From Changpingibacter yushuensis (lineage in GTDB: Bacteria > Actinomycetota > Actinomycetes > Actinomycetales > Actinomycetaceae): a stretch of DNA of 64,000 bases. Position 1 is the first letter of the stretch, and every line of letters starts with the position of its first letter. The DNA lies in assembly GCF_014041995.1 (NCBI RefSeq), contig NZ_CP059492.1:558001-622000 (forward strand), read 5' to 3'. Position numbers and translations under genes: made by a program. A model generated the notes under the pieces. That model did not search any database and was not told the origin of the DNA. It saw nothing but the letters and a program-made list of their open reading frames with translations. Positions 1 to 8,418 of the stretch are shown here, piece after piece.

Positions 1-111
1 GCTCACCCCGCGCGGCCACAACCGATCCACCAGAACACGGAAACCGTCACTGGCTTCCGGTGCCTCATATACACGTTTGATCTGAACGTGCCATCCCTGC
101 GGGACTTCCAT
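1..111 (-). CDS. DUF488 (YeaO-like) protein, N-terminal part
   Basis: The visible 37 codons read M-E-V-P-Q-G-W and then [20 protein letters not shown] followed by WPRGVS. This is the conserved N-terminal block of the DUF488/YeaO family, normally about 120 residues; the rest lies beyond the left edge. The biochemical role of the family is not settled. The ATG at 111 overlaps by one base (TGATG) the stop of an 8-codon ORF that starts at 137 behind a good Shine-Dalgarno sequence, so translation may be coupled. The gene follows, on the same strand, the regulator at 255-890, a hairpin and an 8-bp tandem repeat. Family assignment is firm; function is unknown. Confidence 0.8.
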   Translation of the reverse strand, partial: MEVPQGWHVQIKRVYEAPEASDGFRVLVDRLWPRGVS

Positions 112-137
112 CAGATAGTCCAAATTTGTTGACGCAT
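111..137 (-). CDS. 8-codon leader ORF (MRQQIWTI)
   Basis: A purine-rich AAAGGA sits about 5 nt before an ATG at 137. The reading frame is only eight codons long, and its TGA shares one base with the ATG of the DUF488 gene. The DUF488 start has no Shine-Dalgarno of its own, so this short ORF may deliver ribosomes to it. Alternatively it is a frameshifted old N-terminus. Confidence 0.35.
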   Translation of the reverse strand: MRQQIWTI

Positions 138-160
138 CGTTGTTCCTTTGTGTTGATGGT

Positions 161-224
161 CGGGGAGTCGGGGAGTCGGGGAGTCGGGGAGTCGGGGAGT
201 CGGGGAGTTGGGGAGTTGGGGAGT
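161..224. repeat. 8-bp tandem repeat, eight units
   Basis: Six perfect copies of CGGGGAGT are followed by two copies of TGGGGAGT. The unit is not a multiple of three and lies outside any convincing gene, in the 5' region of the DUF488 gene. The last unit merges with the left arm of the hairpin at 221-253, whose GAGT sequence is the same. Confidence 0.9.
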
Positions 225-253
225 CCGGCTGCCGTACGCCAGTTGCCGGACTC
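221..253 (-). terminator. Hairpin after the Cys-type regulator
   Basis: GAGTCCGGC (221-229) and GCCGGACTC (245-253) form a perfect 9-bp stem with a 15-nt loop, directly after the stop codon of the 255-890 gene. No U-tract follows; the 8-bp repeat follows instead. Confidence 0.5.
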
Positions 254-254
254 G

Positions 255-890
255 TTAGCCGGCCTCAGGCAGGAAATGCAGCAAGCACAGATCCGGTGCT
301 ACGAAGGGTTCGAGCTCCACATGTGCCTGTTCGCCATTGTGTGTGCGGGTTGCTAGGCCCTGCGCCAATCCGAGGTGTACTTGGCACACAATGCCCGGGT
401 GAACGCGAGCGGCCTCCCGGAACGGGCACGAATGCAATTCAATAGAGCTGCCGGCAATTGTGGGGGAGAAGCCCATCCGTGCGAATTCACTGGCGACGGC
501 CTGCTGGTGTTCACCGGCTGGGCGATCTAGGCCGGCCGCCCAGCGGAGGCCGGCCGCTCGGGGATCTTCGCCTGGTGCTCCGTTCGTCGCCAGCATTCCG
601 GCTAAGGCACCAATCATTTGGTCGCTGGCCTGCTCGCCATGCGTAGCCGTGGACTGGTAGCGCACGCTCGGCCTGCCGCGGCGGCTCTCATGATGGACCT
701 CGCGCGCCACCAGCCCGGCCTGTTCCAACTGGTCAAGGTGAAACCGCACAGTGGTGACATGCAGTCCGATTGCTTTTGCTATCTGCTGGGCAGTTAGCGG
801 CTGGCCAGCGCTCTCAAGGGCATCGAGCAGCTCCCGCCTAGCCGGCACGGCCAGTGCTGCGTGCACGTTAGCGCTCTGTGCATCACTCAT
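255..890 (-). CDS. Winged-helix regulator with C-terminal cysteines (SufR-like)
   Basis: Residues 10-80 are an ArsR/SufR-type winged helix ([20 protein letters not shown] is the recognition region). The C-terminal half carries Cys155-Pro-Phe, Cys169 and Cys202 with nearby histidines, resembling the Fe-S-binding region of SufR-type repressors. It is divergent from the nirK operon, with about 105 bp between the starts, so a role as a NO- or Fe-S-responsive repressor of that operon is a reasonable inference. On its own strand TAGTTT lies 7 nt before the ATG, so the mRNA may be leaderless. A TATAAT (915-920) for the opposite operon lies in the same gap. The domain is clear; the ligand is inferred. 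Confidence 0.7.
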   Translation of the reverse strand: MSDAQSANVHAALAVPARRELLDALESAGQPLTAQQIAKAIGLHVTTVRFHLDQLEQAGLVAREVHHESRRGRPSVRYQSTATHGEQASDQMIGALAGMLATNGAPGEDPRAAGLRWAAGLDRPAGEHQQAVASEFARMGFSPTIAGSSIELHSCPFREAARVHPGIVCQVHLGLAQGLATRTHNGEQAHVELEPFVAPDLCLLHFLPEAG

Positions 891-914
891 AGAATATAAA
901 CTATCACCATCCTC

Positions 915-920
915 TATAAT
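915..920 (+). promoter_or_regulatory. -10 element of the nirK operon
   Basis: A perfect TATAAT lies about 75 nt upstream of the ATG at 996. An imperfect 16-bp palindrome (889-904, ATAGAATA/TAAACTAT) lies just upstream and is a candidate operator for the divergent regulator. No good -35 is visible, which would fit an activated or regulated promoter. Confidence 0.45.
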
Positions 921-995
921 CCTTCGAGAAGATCAAGAACGTTGTGAGCTGCTGAGCTGGTGATCCACGAGCACCACGGTTGTGAAGGAGTGGCA

Positions 996-2276
996 ATGGC
1001 GGAACCTGAAACCGCTGCGGGAAAGCCAGAGGCGCCCGCGGGTGCACCTGTTCCCAAGGCATCCCGGCGCGTTCCCCGGGTGCGGTTGGTTCTGCTCCTC
1101 TTTGCTGCAGTCAGTGTGCTGAGCGGCCTGAACGCAGCCCTGTTGAGGCTGGGTGTGCCCGCGCCCGTGCATTCGGATTCGCTCGCGTCTGCCCACGGCA
1201 TCCTCATGGTCTATGGTTTCCTCGGTACCGCCATCACTCTGGAACGTGCCGTGGCACTGCAAGCCGAGAAGTCCCGGCTTTGGGCTTACGGAGCTCCTGC
1301 GGCCAGTGGCCTCGCAGCTGCTCTACTCATTGCTTCCATCGCTGGCGTGGATGTGCCGGGTGGCAGGGCTCTTCCGGGAGGAGCATGGCTCGCTTCCATG
1401 GCCTTCTTCACCGCGATCTACTGGGCCGTGTGGCGCCGGCAAGCTTCCTACTCAGTGTTGGTGCAGGCGCTTGGTGCGATCATCGGCTTGGGCGGAGTAG
1501 CAATGTGGGCACGAGGATTCGAGGTTGCCATCATCGTTCCGTGGTGGGTGATGTTCCTGGTGCTCACAATCATTGGCGAGCGCCTCGAGTTGGCCCGTAT
1601 CTCATTCGCCTCTGGCACAACCGAACAGCGCGTACTCGCCGAATCCACCGCGCTCACCCTAACGCTGGTAGCCACACTGGTCACTCCCACAATTGGCTAC
1701 CCCTTGTTGGGCATCGCTCTTGCCGTACTGCTTATCGACGTCGGCCTCCATGACGCCGCCCGCCACCTCATCCGCTCCACCGGCTTGCCCCGCCTTTCTG
1801 CTGCCTGCATGATCCTTGCCTACGTCTGGGGATTGGTTTCAGCGGGCCTGTGGATCGTGAGTGGTCCGGTGTGGACGGGCTTCCAGTACGACGCCGCCGT
1901 CCACTCGCTCACCATCGGCTTTGCGCTCTCCATGGTGATTGCCCACGCTCCTGTGATCATCCCCGCGATCGTGCGCAGGCCTCTGCCGTATCACCCGGCG
2001 ATGTGGGCAGTGGCAGGTCTACTGCATGCAGGGCTGCTCATCAGAGTGATTGCCGGCGCTCGGGAAGCGACCGTTCCATGGCAGTTCGGCGGTGCGCTCT
2101 CTGTGTGCGCAGTGCTGGCGTTCCTCGTGCTTGCGGTGAGCCTGGTTGGGGCGGGGCGAAAGCCACGGTTGGCGGCAGGAGAATCCAGCGTGGAGGCAGG
2201 GCCGGACCCAGCAGGGGAATCGGAACCAGAAACCACTCATAGACCAGAAACCACTCAGAGCCAGGAAGCCAAGTGA
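996..2276 (+). CDS. Polytopic membrane protein, NnrS-like (nitrite/NO module)
   Basis: The protein is 426 aa from the ATG at 996, which has GAAGGAG 5 nt upstream; a GTG at 960 is less likely. After a cytosolic Ala/Pro-rich start come roughly ten to twelve hydrophobic segments. Histidine-containing stretches such as HSDSLASAHGILMVYGFLG and VHSLTIGFALSMVIAH recall NnrS, a heme/copper membrane protein linked to NO stress. The tail (from about residue 380) is hydrophilic with a repeated PETT. The stop overlaps the GTG of the next gene by 4 nt, so the three genes 996-5147 form one operon with NirK. The NnrS link is by pattern only. Confidence 0.6.
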   Translation: MAEPETAAGKPEAPAGAPVPKASRRVPRVRLVLLLFAAVSVLSGLNAALLRLGVPAPVHSDSLASAHGILMVYGFLGTAITLERAVALQAEKSRLWAYGAPAASGLAAALLIASIAGVDVPGGRALPGGAWLASMAFFTAIYWAVWRRQASYSVLVQALGAIIGLGGVAMWARGFEVAIIVPWWVMFLVLTIIGERLELARISFASGTTEQRVLAESTALTLTLVATLVTPTIGYPLLGIALAVLLIDVGLHDAARHLIRSTGLPRLSAACMILAYVWGLVSAGLWIVSGPVWTGFQYDAAVHSLTIGFALSMVIAHAPVIIPAIVRRPLPYHPAMWAVAGLLHAGLLIRVIAGAREATVPWQFGGALSVCAVLAFLVLAVSLVGAGRKPRLAAGESSVEAGPDPAGESEPETTHRPETTQSQEAK

Positions 2277-3673
2277 CGCACATGGACATCTCCGAACGCC
2301 CGGCGGCATCCCGGCCCAAGAAGCCCACGTCCGCGCGCCGCGCCCGCACCGACCGCATCACCACCGCTTGGCTTGTTGCCGCGCTCGCGGTCATGGCCGT
2401 GGGCCTTTCCACCAAGAACGTGCTGCCACAACCTCTCTGGACAATGATTCACGTTGTCACGCTCGGCGTACTGAGCAACGCCATCATGCAGTGGACGTGG
2501 TTCTTCGCACGCGCACTCCTGCACCTTCCAGCCCAGGACAAGCGTGCAGGCCGCGACGCCACCGCCCGAACCATTGCCTTCAACGTGGTGCTCGTAGGGC
2601 TGGTCGTGGCAATGTGGACGGCCAACGTGTGGGGAACCGTTGCCGGAGCAGCAGGCATCGGAGCCGTCATCGCGTGGCACGGCTTGGCGCTGCTGCTCGC
2701 TTCGAGGGCCAAGTTTGGGAACCGTTTCGCAGTGGTCCTGCGGTATTACGTGGCTTCCGCTGCATTCCTCGTGCTCGGCTGCATTCTGGCGGGATTCCTC
2801 ACGGTGGCCATGTTCGGCCCGCACGCTCCCGCATGGCTGCTCGAGGCACGCGAAGGTATGACGGTTGCCCATGCCCTCGTTAACGTGTGCGGATGGGTGG
2901 GCCTCACAATCGCTGGCACGCTGGTTACCCTGTGGCCCACAATCCTGCGCACCAAGATGGATGCGGGCGCGCCTGCGCGAGCCGTTGCCGCATTGCCGTG
3001 GATGGCCGGCGCGATTCTGGTAGCCGCCACCTGCGCCGTTATTGAGTGGATGCCCGGAGTTGGGATAGGCCTGCTGGGACTGGCCGCGGGCCTCGGATTC
3101 GGAGTTAGTGTGCCGATGATCGCTTCGGCACGTGCCAAAGGCCTCTCAAACTACGCCACGTGGACTATGGCAGCCGCGTTCATCTGGATCACAGTGGGCT
3201 TGGGGGCAGTAGCCTTCCATGCCTTCACATCTATGAGCGCTTCGGCCCTTCGCACCGCCAATCTGCCTTGGTTGCCCATCATCGGTGCAGGCGGATTAGG
3301 GCAAGTCCTTATGGCGGCCCTGGCCTACCTCATGCCCGTGGTAATCGGCGGCGGCCCGGCAGTGATGCGCCACGGCATGGCGATTCTGGAGTTTGCTGCT
3401 CCCACTCGCGTGATGGTTCGCAACGCCGCGCTCGCGCTTCTGACCGCCAGCGCTATTTCCGGCGCAGGATCATTGACCGCGTGGTGGGTGATCGTCTTGG
3501 CTTGTTTCGCCGCCGACGTCGCCGCGCTTGCCATCGCAGGTATCCGCCAAGTGCGTACAGGCCGCACAGCGAACAGGGTGATCACCGCAAGATCACACAT
3601 ACCCACCCCTCCGAACGCCTCCAACTCTTCCGCCCCCACGAACGGAGTGAACAATGACCAACCCAACCTCTGA
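2273..3673 (+). CDS. Membrane partner of NirK (usually fused to it in actinobacteria)
   Basis: The protein is 466 aa, starting at GTG 2273 (alternative ATG 2282). It has about ten transmembrane stretches and the signature IHVVTLGVLSNAIMQWTWFF. In many actinobacterial multicopper oxidase/NirK proteins I recall a very similar H-x3-LG-x5-I-x2-W pattern in the N-terminal membrane half of one long polypeptide. Here that half is a separate gene that overlaps nirK by 20 nt. The overlap implies translational coupling and suggests the two products work as a complex in the membrane, perhaps passing electrons from quinol to copper. That role is inference; the gene boundary is seen directly. Confidence 0.65.
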   Translation: MTHMDISERPAASRPKKPTSARRARTDRITTAWLVAALAVMAVGLSTKNVLPQPLWTMIHVVTLGVLSNAIMQWTWFFARALLHLPAQDKRAGRDATARTIAFNVVLVGLVVAMWTANVWGTVAGAAGIGAVIAWHGLALLLASRAKFGNRFAVVLRYYVASAAFLVLGCILAGFLTVAMFGPHAPAWLLEAREGMTVAHALVNVCGWVGLTIAGTLVTLWPTILRTKMDAGAPARAVAALPWMAGAILVAATCAVIEWMPGVGIGLLGLAAGLGFGVSVPMIASARAKGLSNYATWTMAAAFIWITVGLGAVAFHAFTSMSASALRTANLPWLPIIGAGGLGQVLMAALAYLMPVVIGGGPAVMRHGMAILEFAAPTRVMVRNAALALLTASAISGAGSLTAWWVIVLACFAADVAALAIAGIRQVRTGRTANRVITARSHIPTPPNASNSSAPTNGVNNDQPNL

Positions 3674-5147
3674 AGGTCGCCCGCGCACGCTGCCCGGTCA
3701 AGAAGGCACCGCACTTTCGCGCTCAGCCGCTCGTGTGGTGGGCGTAGTGATTGTGGTGGTCATCAGTGTGGCGGCACTCCTCGTGCGGCCGAGCCTCGTG
3801 GACGCGAGTACGGGTGTGGGAGAAGCGAGTGAGGGCGCTGCGTCGTCGTCGGTGATGGAAACCGGGCACACCACGGACGTGACCGTGAAGGTGGACGGAA
3901 TGGCGTTTGTGCCTTCCAGCATTGAGGTACCGGCCGGTGACAGGCTCCAGATCACCTTCGTCAACACAGGCGATCAACGCCACGACCTCGTGTTTGCGAA
4001 CGGAGCCGAATCGGGCGCTGTGGCCCCCGGTGCGCAGGCGGTTGTGGACGCGGGGGTGGTGAGCGAGGACCTCGAAGGATGGTGCTCGCTGCCCGGGCAT
4101 CGGCAAATGGGCATGGTGCTGGACGTGGTGGCCGTGGGTGCGAGTTCGGATGAGGATGCGGGCGCGGATGCGGATGCGAGTTCGGTTGCCAGCGCGGATT
4201 CGGGCGAGGGCGACATGGATCATTCGAGCACGGCAACGGATTCGAGCGTACCCACCATGGCGGAACTTGCGGAGGCGGCGGAGAACGCTGAACCCTACCC
4301 AGCCGATCTCAGCGAACTGGACGATTCAACCGAACACAGTTACACATTCACTGTGACCGAGGGGACCGAGGAGGTCGCCGCGGGCGTTACGCGGGCCGTG
4401 TGGACCTACAACGGGACCTCGCCCGGGCCCATCTTGCACGGGCGCGTAGGGGATACCTTCCACATCACGCTGGTCAACGAAGGCACGATGGGCCATTCCA
4501 TTGACTTCCATGCCGGCGAACTCGCCCCTGATGAACCCATGCGCACCATCGAACCGGGCCAGAGCCTCGAATACACGTTCACGGCGGGCCGCTCCGGCGT
4601 GTGGATGTACCACTGCTCCACTATGCCCATGTCCAGCCACATTGCCAATGGCATGTTTGGGGCCGTTGTGATTGAGCCTGACGGCTTAGAAGAAGTGGAC
4701 CGCAGTTACGTCTTGATTCAGTCCGAGATGTACCTCGGAGCTGATGGTGAAGCGGCCGACGCAACGAAGGTCGCGGCAGGTATTCCCGACGTCGTCGCTT
4801 TCAACGGGCGCGCCTTCCAATACGATGCCCACCCGCTCACTGCCAAGGTGGGGGAGCGCGTGCGAATGTGGGTGCTGGATGCAGGGCCGAACAGCCCGTG
4901 GTCATTCCATGTGGTAGGCACGCAGTTTGACACGGTGTGGAGCGAAGGAGCCTACAGCGTGTATCACGGAACGTCGGCAGATGGGGTCACTCGAGGCACA
5001 ACCGGTGCGCAGGTGCTTTCGCTCCAGGCCGCAGAAGGCGGCTTCGTCGAGTTCGTTCCCAGTGAGGCCGGGCACTATGCGATCGTCAACCACCAGATGA
5101 GCTTGGCTGAAAAAGGGGCACATGGGGTGCTGGAAGTTTTGGAGTAG
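3654..5147 (+). CDS. nirK: Copper nitrite reductase with extra N-terminal cupredoxin
   Basis: The protein is 497 aa and reduces nitrite to NO outside the membrane. Residues 26-46 are a membrane anchor. Residues 72-162 form a cupredoxin with a full type-1 set: His110, Cys144, His149 and Met152 (or Met154). An acidic Ala/Asp/Ser linker (about 163-195) follows. Residues 225-497 are the two-domain NirK core: type-1 ligands His281, Cys321, His329, Met334; type-2 ligands His286, His320, His480; and the catalytic pair Asp284 and His419. All expected residues are present. The extra cupredoxin probably acts as a built-in electron donor. Last gene of the operon; no enzyme for NO removal is seen besides the NnrS-like protein. 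Confidence 0.92.
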   Translation: MTNPTSEGRPRTLPGQEGTALSRSAARVVGVVIVVVISVAALLVRPSLVDASTGVGEASEGAASSSVMETGHTTDVTVKVDGMAFVPSSIEVPAGDRLQITFVNTGDQRHDLVFANGAESGAVAPGAQAVVDAGVVSEDLEGWCSLPGHRQMGMVLDVVAVGASSDEDAGADADASSVASADSGEGDMDHSSTATDSSVPTMAELAEAAENAEPYPADLSELDDSTEHSYTFTVTEGTEEVAAGVTRAVWTYNGTSPGPILHGRVGDTFHITLVNEGTMGHSIDFHAGELAPDEPMRTIEPGQSLEYTFTAGRSGVWMYHCSTMPMSSHIANGMFGAVVIEPDGLEEVDRSYVLIQSEMYLGADGEAADATKVAAGIPDVVAFNGRAFQYDAHPLTAKVGERVRMWVLDAGPNSPWSFHVVGTQFDTVWSEGAYSVYHGTSADGVTRGTTGAQVLSLQAAEGGFVEFVPSEAGHYAIVNHQMSLAEKGAHGVLEVLE

Positions 5148-5160
5148 CTCAGAGTTGGGT

Positions 5161-5266
5161 GGGCAGCGGAACGGGCGGGCATCGGAACGGCCACGCAAAG
5201 GAACGGCCACGCAACGGAACGGGCGGCAACGGAACGGCGGCCAACAGACCGGGCGGGCAGGCGAAC
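5161..5266. repeat. Degenerate 15-16-bp tandem repeat after nirK
   Basis: About seven diverged units, most ending in GGAAC (for example GGCCACGCAACGGAAC), begin 13 bp after the nirK stop. The long ORFs across this stretch on both strands have no recognisable protein content. With the region up to 5585 it fills the gap between nirK and the first peptide operon. Confidence 0.8.
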
Positions 5267-5350
5267 GGGTGGAGCGCGCCGTCGTCGGCCCAGAAAGTAC
5301 GCAAGATCCTGCCCGAACTGTGGGTCCAGCCACATCGAAGCAAAGTCCGC

Positions 5351-5385
5351 AATGTGACATCTTTGCGCGGCATATGTGGCACATT
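5351..5385. promoter_or_regulatory. Inverted repeat upstream of peptide operon 1
   Basis: AATGTGACAT (5351-5360) and ATGTGGCACATT (5374-5385) are inverted copies, apart from two extra bases in the second arm. The pair lies about 200 bp before the lipoprotein start and could be an operator. Between here and 5585 I see no gene. Confidence 0.3.
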
Positions 5386-5585
5386 TCCGCTCGATACCGC
5401 GTGTGCGCATAAGTCAAGGACCAGCCGGGCATTGCCTTGTGGTGTGTCAGAGTGTGAGATGAAACATGATGGCAACATTCAGAGGAGGAAACTCTCCCCA
5501 AAGGGACGAGTGATCGTCCCATCAGCGGGCCATCACGGCCAAAGCGAATATGGGCCCACACGCCCAAACATTGAAGGGAGACAAG

Positions 5586-7220
5586 ATGTCTCGCAAATCT
5601 GCGAAAGCAGCTATTGCCGCGTTAGCCATACTGGGGCTGACCTCCGCGTGCGCGACCACGTCTAACGATTCAGGTGATTCCACGTCATCTGGCGCGAGCG
5701 GCGATTCCTCCGTACTCACTGTGGGTACTACCGACAAGGTTTCGAGTATTGATCCGGCCGGTTCATATGACAACGGCTCGTTCATGGTCATGAACCAGGT
5801 GTACCCATTCCTCCTCAACACCGTTCCTGGTGCCGAGGACGTCACGCCCACTCCTGACATTGCCGCATCCGCCGAGTTCACCTCGGATACGGAATACACC
5901 GTGGTGCTCAAGCCTGATCTGACGTTTGCCAACGGGCATGATTTGACGTCCTCTGACGTCAAGTTCAGCTTCGAACGCCAGCTAGCCATCGCTGATCCCA
6001 ATGGCCCATCCAGCCTGCTCGGTTCGCTGGATTCCATTGATACCCCTGACGATGTCACTGTGGTGTTCCACCTCAAGGCCGCCAATGACCAGACGTGGCC
6101 ACAGGTGCTTTCGAGCCCCGCCGGCCCCATTGTTGATGAGGAAGTGTTCCCAGCTGATTCCATTTTGTCCGACGACGAAATCGTGGCAGCTGAACCGTTC
6201 GCCGGCCAGTACTCGATTTCGAGCTACACGCTCAACGAACTCGTTGCACTTGAACCATTCGATGGTTACCAGGGCAGCTTGGGTGACGTAAAGAATGACG
6301 GCGTCACGATCACGTATTACAAGGATGCCAACAACATGAAGTTGGATATTCAGAAGAACGCGATTGATGTTGCCTATCGTTCACTTTCCGCAACTGACGT
6401 TGAGGATCTCTCCGATGATGACAACGTTCAGGTAGTCGAGGGCCCTGGTGGCGAAATCCGCTACATCGTGTTCAACTTCGACACGATGCCATTCGGTGCA
6501 GCTACTGCCGATGCTGATTCAGACAAGGCGCTCGCAGTTCGCCAAGCAGTTGCCAACTTGGTTGATCGCCAAGCGATCGCAACTGACGTGTACAAGGACA
6601 CCTACTCGCCGCTGTATTCCTACGTTCCCGAAGGCCTTGAAGGAGCAACTCAGGACTTCATGACCAAGTATGGCGATGGTGAAGGTGGGCCGGATTCAGA
6701 CAAGGCTGCTGAGATCCTCGCGGCTGCTGGCATTGAGACGCCCGTGACCTTGGCTCTGCAGTACAACCCGGATCACTACGGTTCCTCATCAGGCGATGAG
6801 TACGCAGCGATCAAGAGCCAGCTCGAATCCTCCGGCTTGTTCACAGTTGATCTGCAGTCCACTGAATGGGTGCAGTACTCCAAGGACCGCGTGGCAGATG
6901 TGTATCCGGCCTACCAGCTGGGCTGGTTCCCCGATTACTCGGATCCGGATAACTACCTGACGCCGTTCTTCACTGCTGACAACTTCCTAGCCAACCACTA
7001 TGAGAATACTGAAGTGCAGTCTCTGATTGCCGAGCAGGTCACTCAGGCTGATCCAGACGAACGCCTGGCAACGCTTGAGAAGATTCAGGATCTCGTTTCT
7101 GACGATATCTCCACTCTGCCGCTCCTCCAGGGCAAGCAGGTGGCGGTTGCCGGATCTGATGTTTCTGGCGTAACACTCGACGCTTCATTCAAGCTCCGCT
7201 TGGCGGGTGTGACGAAGTGA
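5586..7220 (+). CDS. Peptide ABC transporter substrate-binding lipoprotein (operon 1)
   Basis: The protein is 544 aa, family SBP_bac_5. The ATG at 5586 follows GAAGGGAG by 5 nt; the ATG at 5550 lacks such a site. The signal peptide ends in the lipobox LTSAC (Cys22), so the protein is anchored to the outer face of the membrane. A Ser/Gly/Asp linker precedes the binding domain, which contains the family block around ANGHDLTSSDVKFSFER. It captures oligopeptides or similar ligands and hands them to the permeases encoded at 7315-9458. A strong hairpin separates it from them, which usually raises the lipoprotein level. Ligand specificity cannot be read from the sequence. Confidence 0.88.
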   Translation: MSRKSAKAAIAALAILGLTSACATTSNDSGDSTSSGASGDSSVLTVGTTDKVSSIDPAGSYDNGSFMVMNQVYPFLLNTVPGAEDVTPTPDIAASAEFTSDTEYTVVLKPDLTFANGHDLTSSDVKFSFERQLAIADPNGPSSLLGSLDSIDTPDDVTVVFHLKAANDQTWPQVLSSPAGPIVDEEVFPADSILSDDEIVAAEPFAGQYSISSYTLNELVALEPFDGYQGSLGDVKNDGVTITYYKDANNMKLDIQKNAIDVAYRSLSATDVEDLSDDDNVQVVEGPGGEIRYIVFNFDTMPFGAATADADSDKALAVRQAVANLVDRQAIATDVYKDTYSPLYSYVPEGLEGATQDFMTKYGDGEGGPDSDKAAEILAAAGIETPVTLALQYNPDHYGSSSGDEYAAIKSQLESSGLFTVDLQSTEWVQYSKDRVADVYPAYQLGWFPDYSDPDNYLTPFFTADNFLANHYENTEVQSLIAEQVTQADPDERLATLEKIQDLVSDDISTLPLLQGKQVAVAGSDVSGVTLDASFKLRLAGVTK

Positions 7221-7259
7221 CTGTGAGTCACTGACGCACCACTAGTTTCATGAAGCAGA

Positions 7260-7295
7260 GGTACCAGCGCCCCGAGGATTCGGGGCGCTGGTACC
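7260..7295 (+). terminator. Perfect 16-bp hairpin inside operon 1
   Basis: GGTACCAGCGCCCCGA is followed by the loop GGAT and the exact complement. It lies between the lipoprotein stop and the permease start. With no U-tract it probably acts as a partial terminator or as a 3' mRNA stabiliser for the lipoprotein message. Confidence 0.75.
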
Positions 7296-7314
7296 CGATA
7301 ACCGAGGAGAACAG

Positions 7315-8418
7315 ATGAGTGAAGAGCCCACACCAACCCTTGCGGAGGAGGCTGCGGCCCTAACTCCGCCCGATGAAGGGAAGACCGAACGCGGGGGAGG
7401 CGGGCTACTCCGATACATCTTCATCCGTTTCCTCTTAATCTTCCCAACCATCTTCATCTTGGTCACCGTGGTGTTCTTCGTGATGCGGGCAACCGGTGAT
7501 CCCATCACGGCAGCCCTTGGCGGGCGCCTCACACCTGAGCAGCTTGCTGAACGCATTGCGGACGCCGGATATGATCGCCCGCTCATCATCCAGTACCTCG
7601 AGTACCTGTGGAACATGCTTCACGGCGATTTCGGAACGACCTTCTCAGATAACCGCGAAGTCTCCTCCATGCTGGCCACCTACGGTGCGGCCACCCTGGA
7701 GCTTGTGCTGTTCTCCTTGGTTGTGGCTCTGGTGATCGGCATTCCGCTGGGCATGATTGCTGCCCGCTACCGCGATCGCTGGCCTGATGCAGTATTGCGA
7801 ATCTTCGCCATCCTGGGCTACGCCACCCCGGTGTTCTTCCTTGGCCTCATCCTCAAACTGATCTTCTCCATCAACCTAGGCATTCTGCCCACCTCCGGGC
7901 GCGTTTCCTCTCAAGGTGCGCTCACGATCAGTCAGATCACTAATCCCACTGGGCTCTACTTGCTCGATGCCCTGCGGTTGGGTGATATGAGTCTGGTGGC
8001 CGATGTGCTTGAACACGCTGTGCTTCCCGCCATCGCGCTGGGTATGTTGACCGGAGGCATTTTCCTCCGCTTGGTGCGCACCAACCTCATTGGCACGTTG
8101 GAGCAGCCCTACATCGAATCGGCTCGCTCCCGCGGAGTGAGCGAGACCAAGCTCGTGGCACGGCACGCGTTGCGCCCCGCATTGATCCCTGTGATCACAG
8201 TGATGGGTATGCAGATCGCGATGAGCCTTGGCGGCGCAGTACTGACGGAAACCACCTTTGAGTGGGGCGGCTTGGGCTACATGCTTTCTCAGTACATGCA
8301 GGCCCGTGATTATGTAGCAGTTCAGGGCATCGTCATGATGATGGCCGTTATCGTGGCGGTCGTGAACTTCATCGTGGACATCATTGCTGCCCTCATCGAC
8401 CCGAGAGTGAGGTACTGA
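7315..8418 (+). CDS. Peptide ABC permease, DppB/OppB type (operon 1)
   Basis: The protein is 367 aa; ATG 7315 has GAGGAGA upstream. About 40 charged residues precede the first membrane segment, an unusual cytosolic extension for this family. Six transmembrane segments follow the DppB plan with a large loop after the first (containing LGGRLTPEQLAERIADAGYD). The EAA loop that contacts the ATPase reads ESARSRGVSETKLVARHALR. The gene forms a translocation channel with the next product; its stop and the next start overlap (TGATG). Confidence 0.9.
   Translation: MSEEPTPTLAEEAAALTPPDEGKTERGGGGLLRYIFIRFLLIFPTIFILVTVVFFVMRATGDPITAALGGRLTPEQLAERIADAGYDRPLIIQYLEYLWNMLHGDFGTTFSDNREVSSMLATYGAATLELVLFSLVVALVIGIPLGMIAARYRDRWPDAVLRIFAILGYATPVFFLGLILKLIFSINLGILPTSGRVSSQGALTISQITNPTGLYLLDALRLGDMSLVADVLEHAVLPAIALGMLTGGIFLRLVRTNLIGTLEQPYIESARSRGVSETKLVARHALRPALIPVITVMGMQIAMSLGGAVLTETTFEWGGLGYMLSQYMQARDYVAVQGIVMMMAVIVAVVNFIVDIIAALIDPRVRY

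Noticed and set aside
4902-5567. Long minus-strand frame after nirK (221 codons)
   Set aside because: It runs through the GC-rich repeat and the nirK end in antisense, is rich in Arg/Pro/Cys and matches nothing; a shadow frame.
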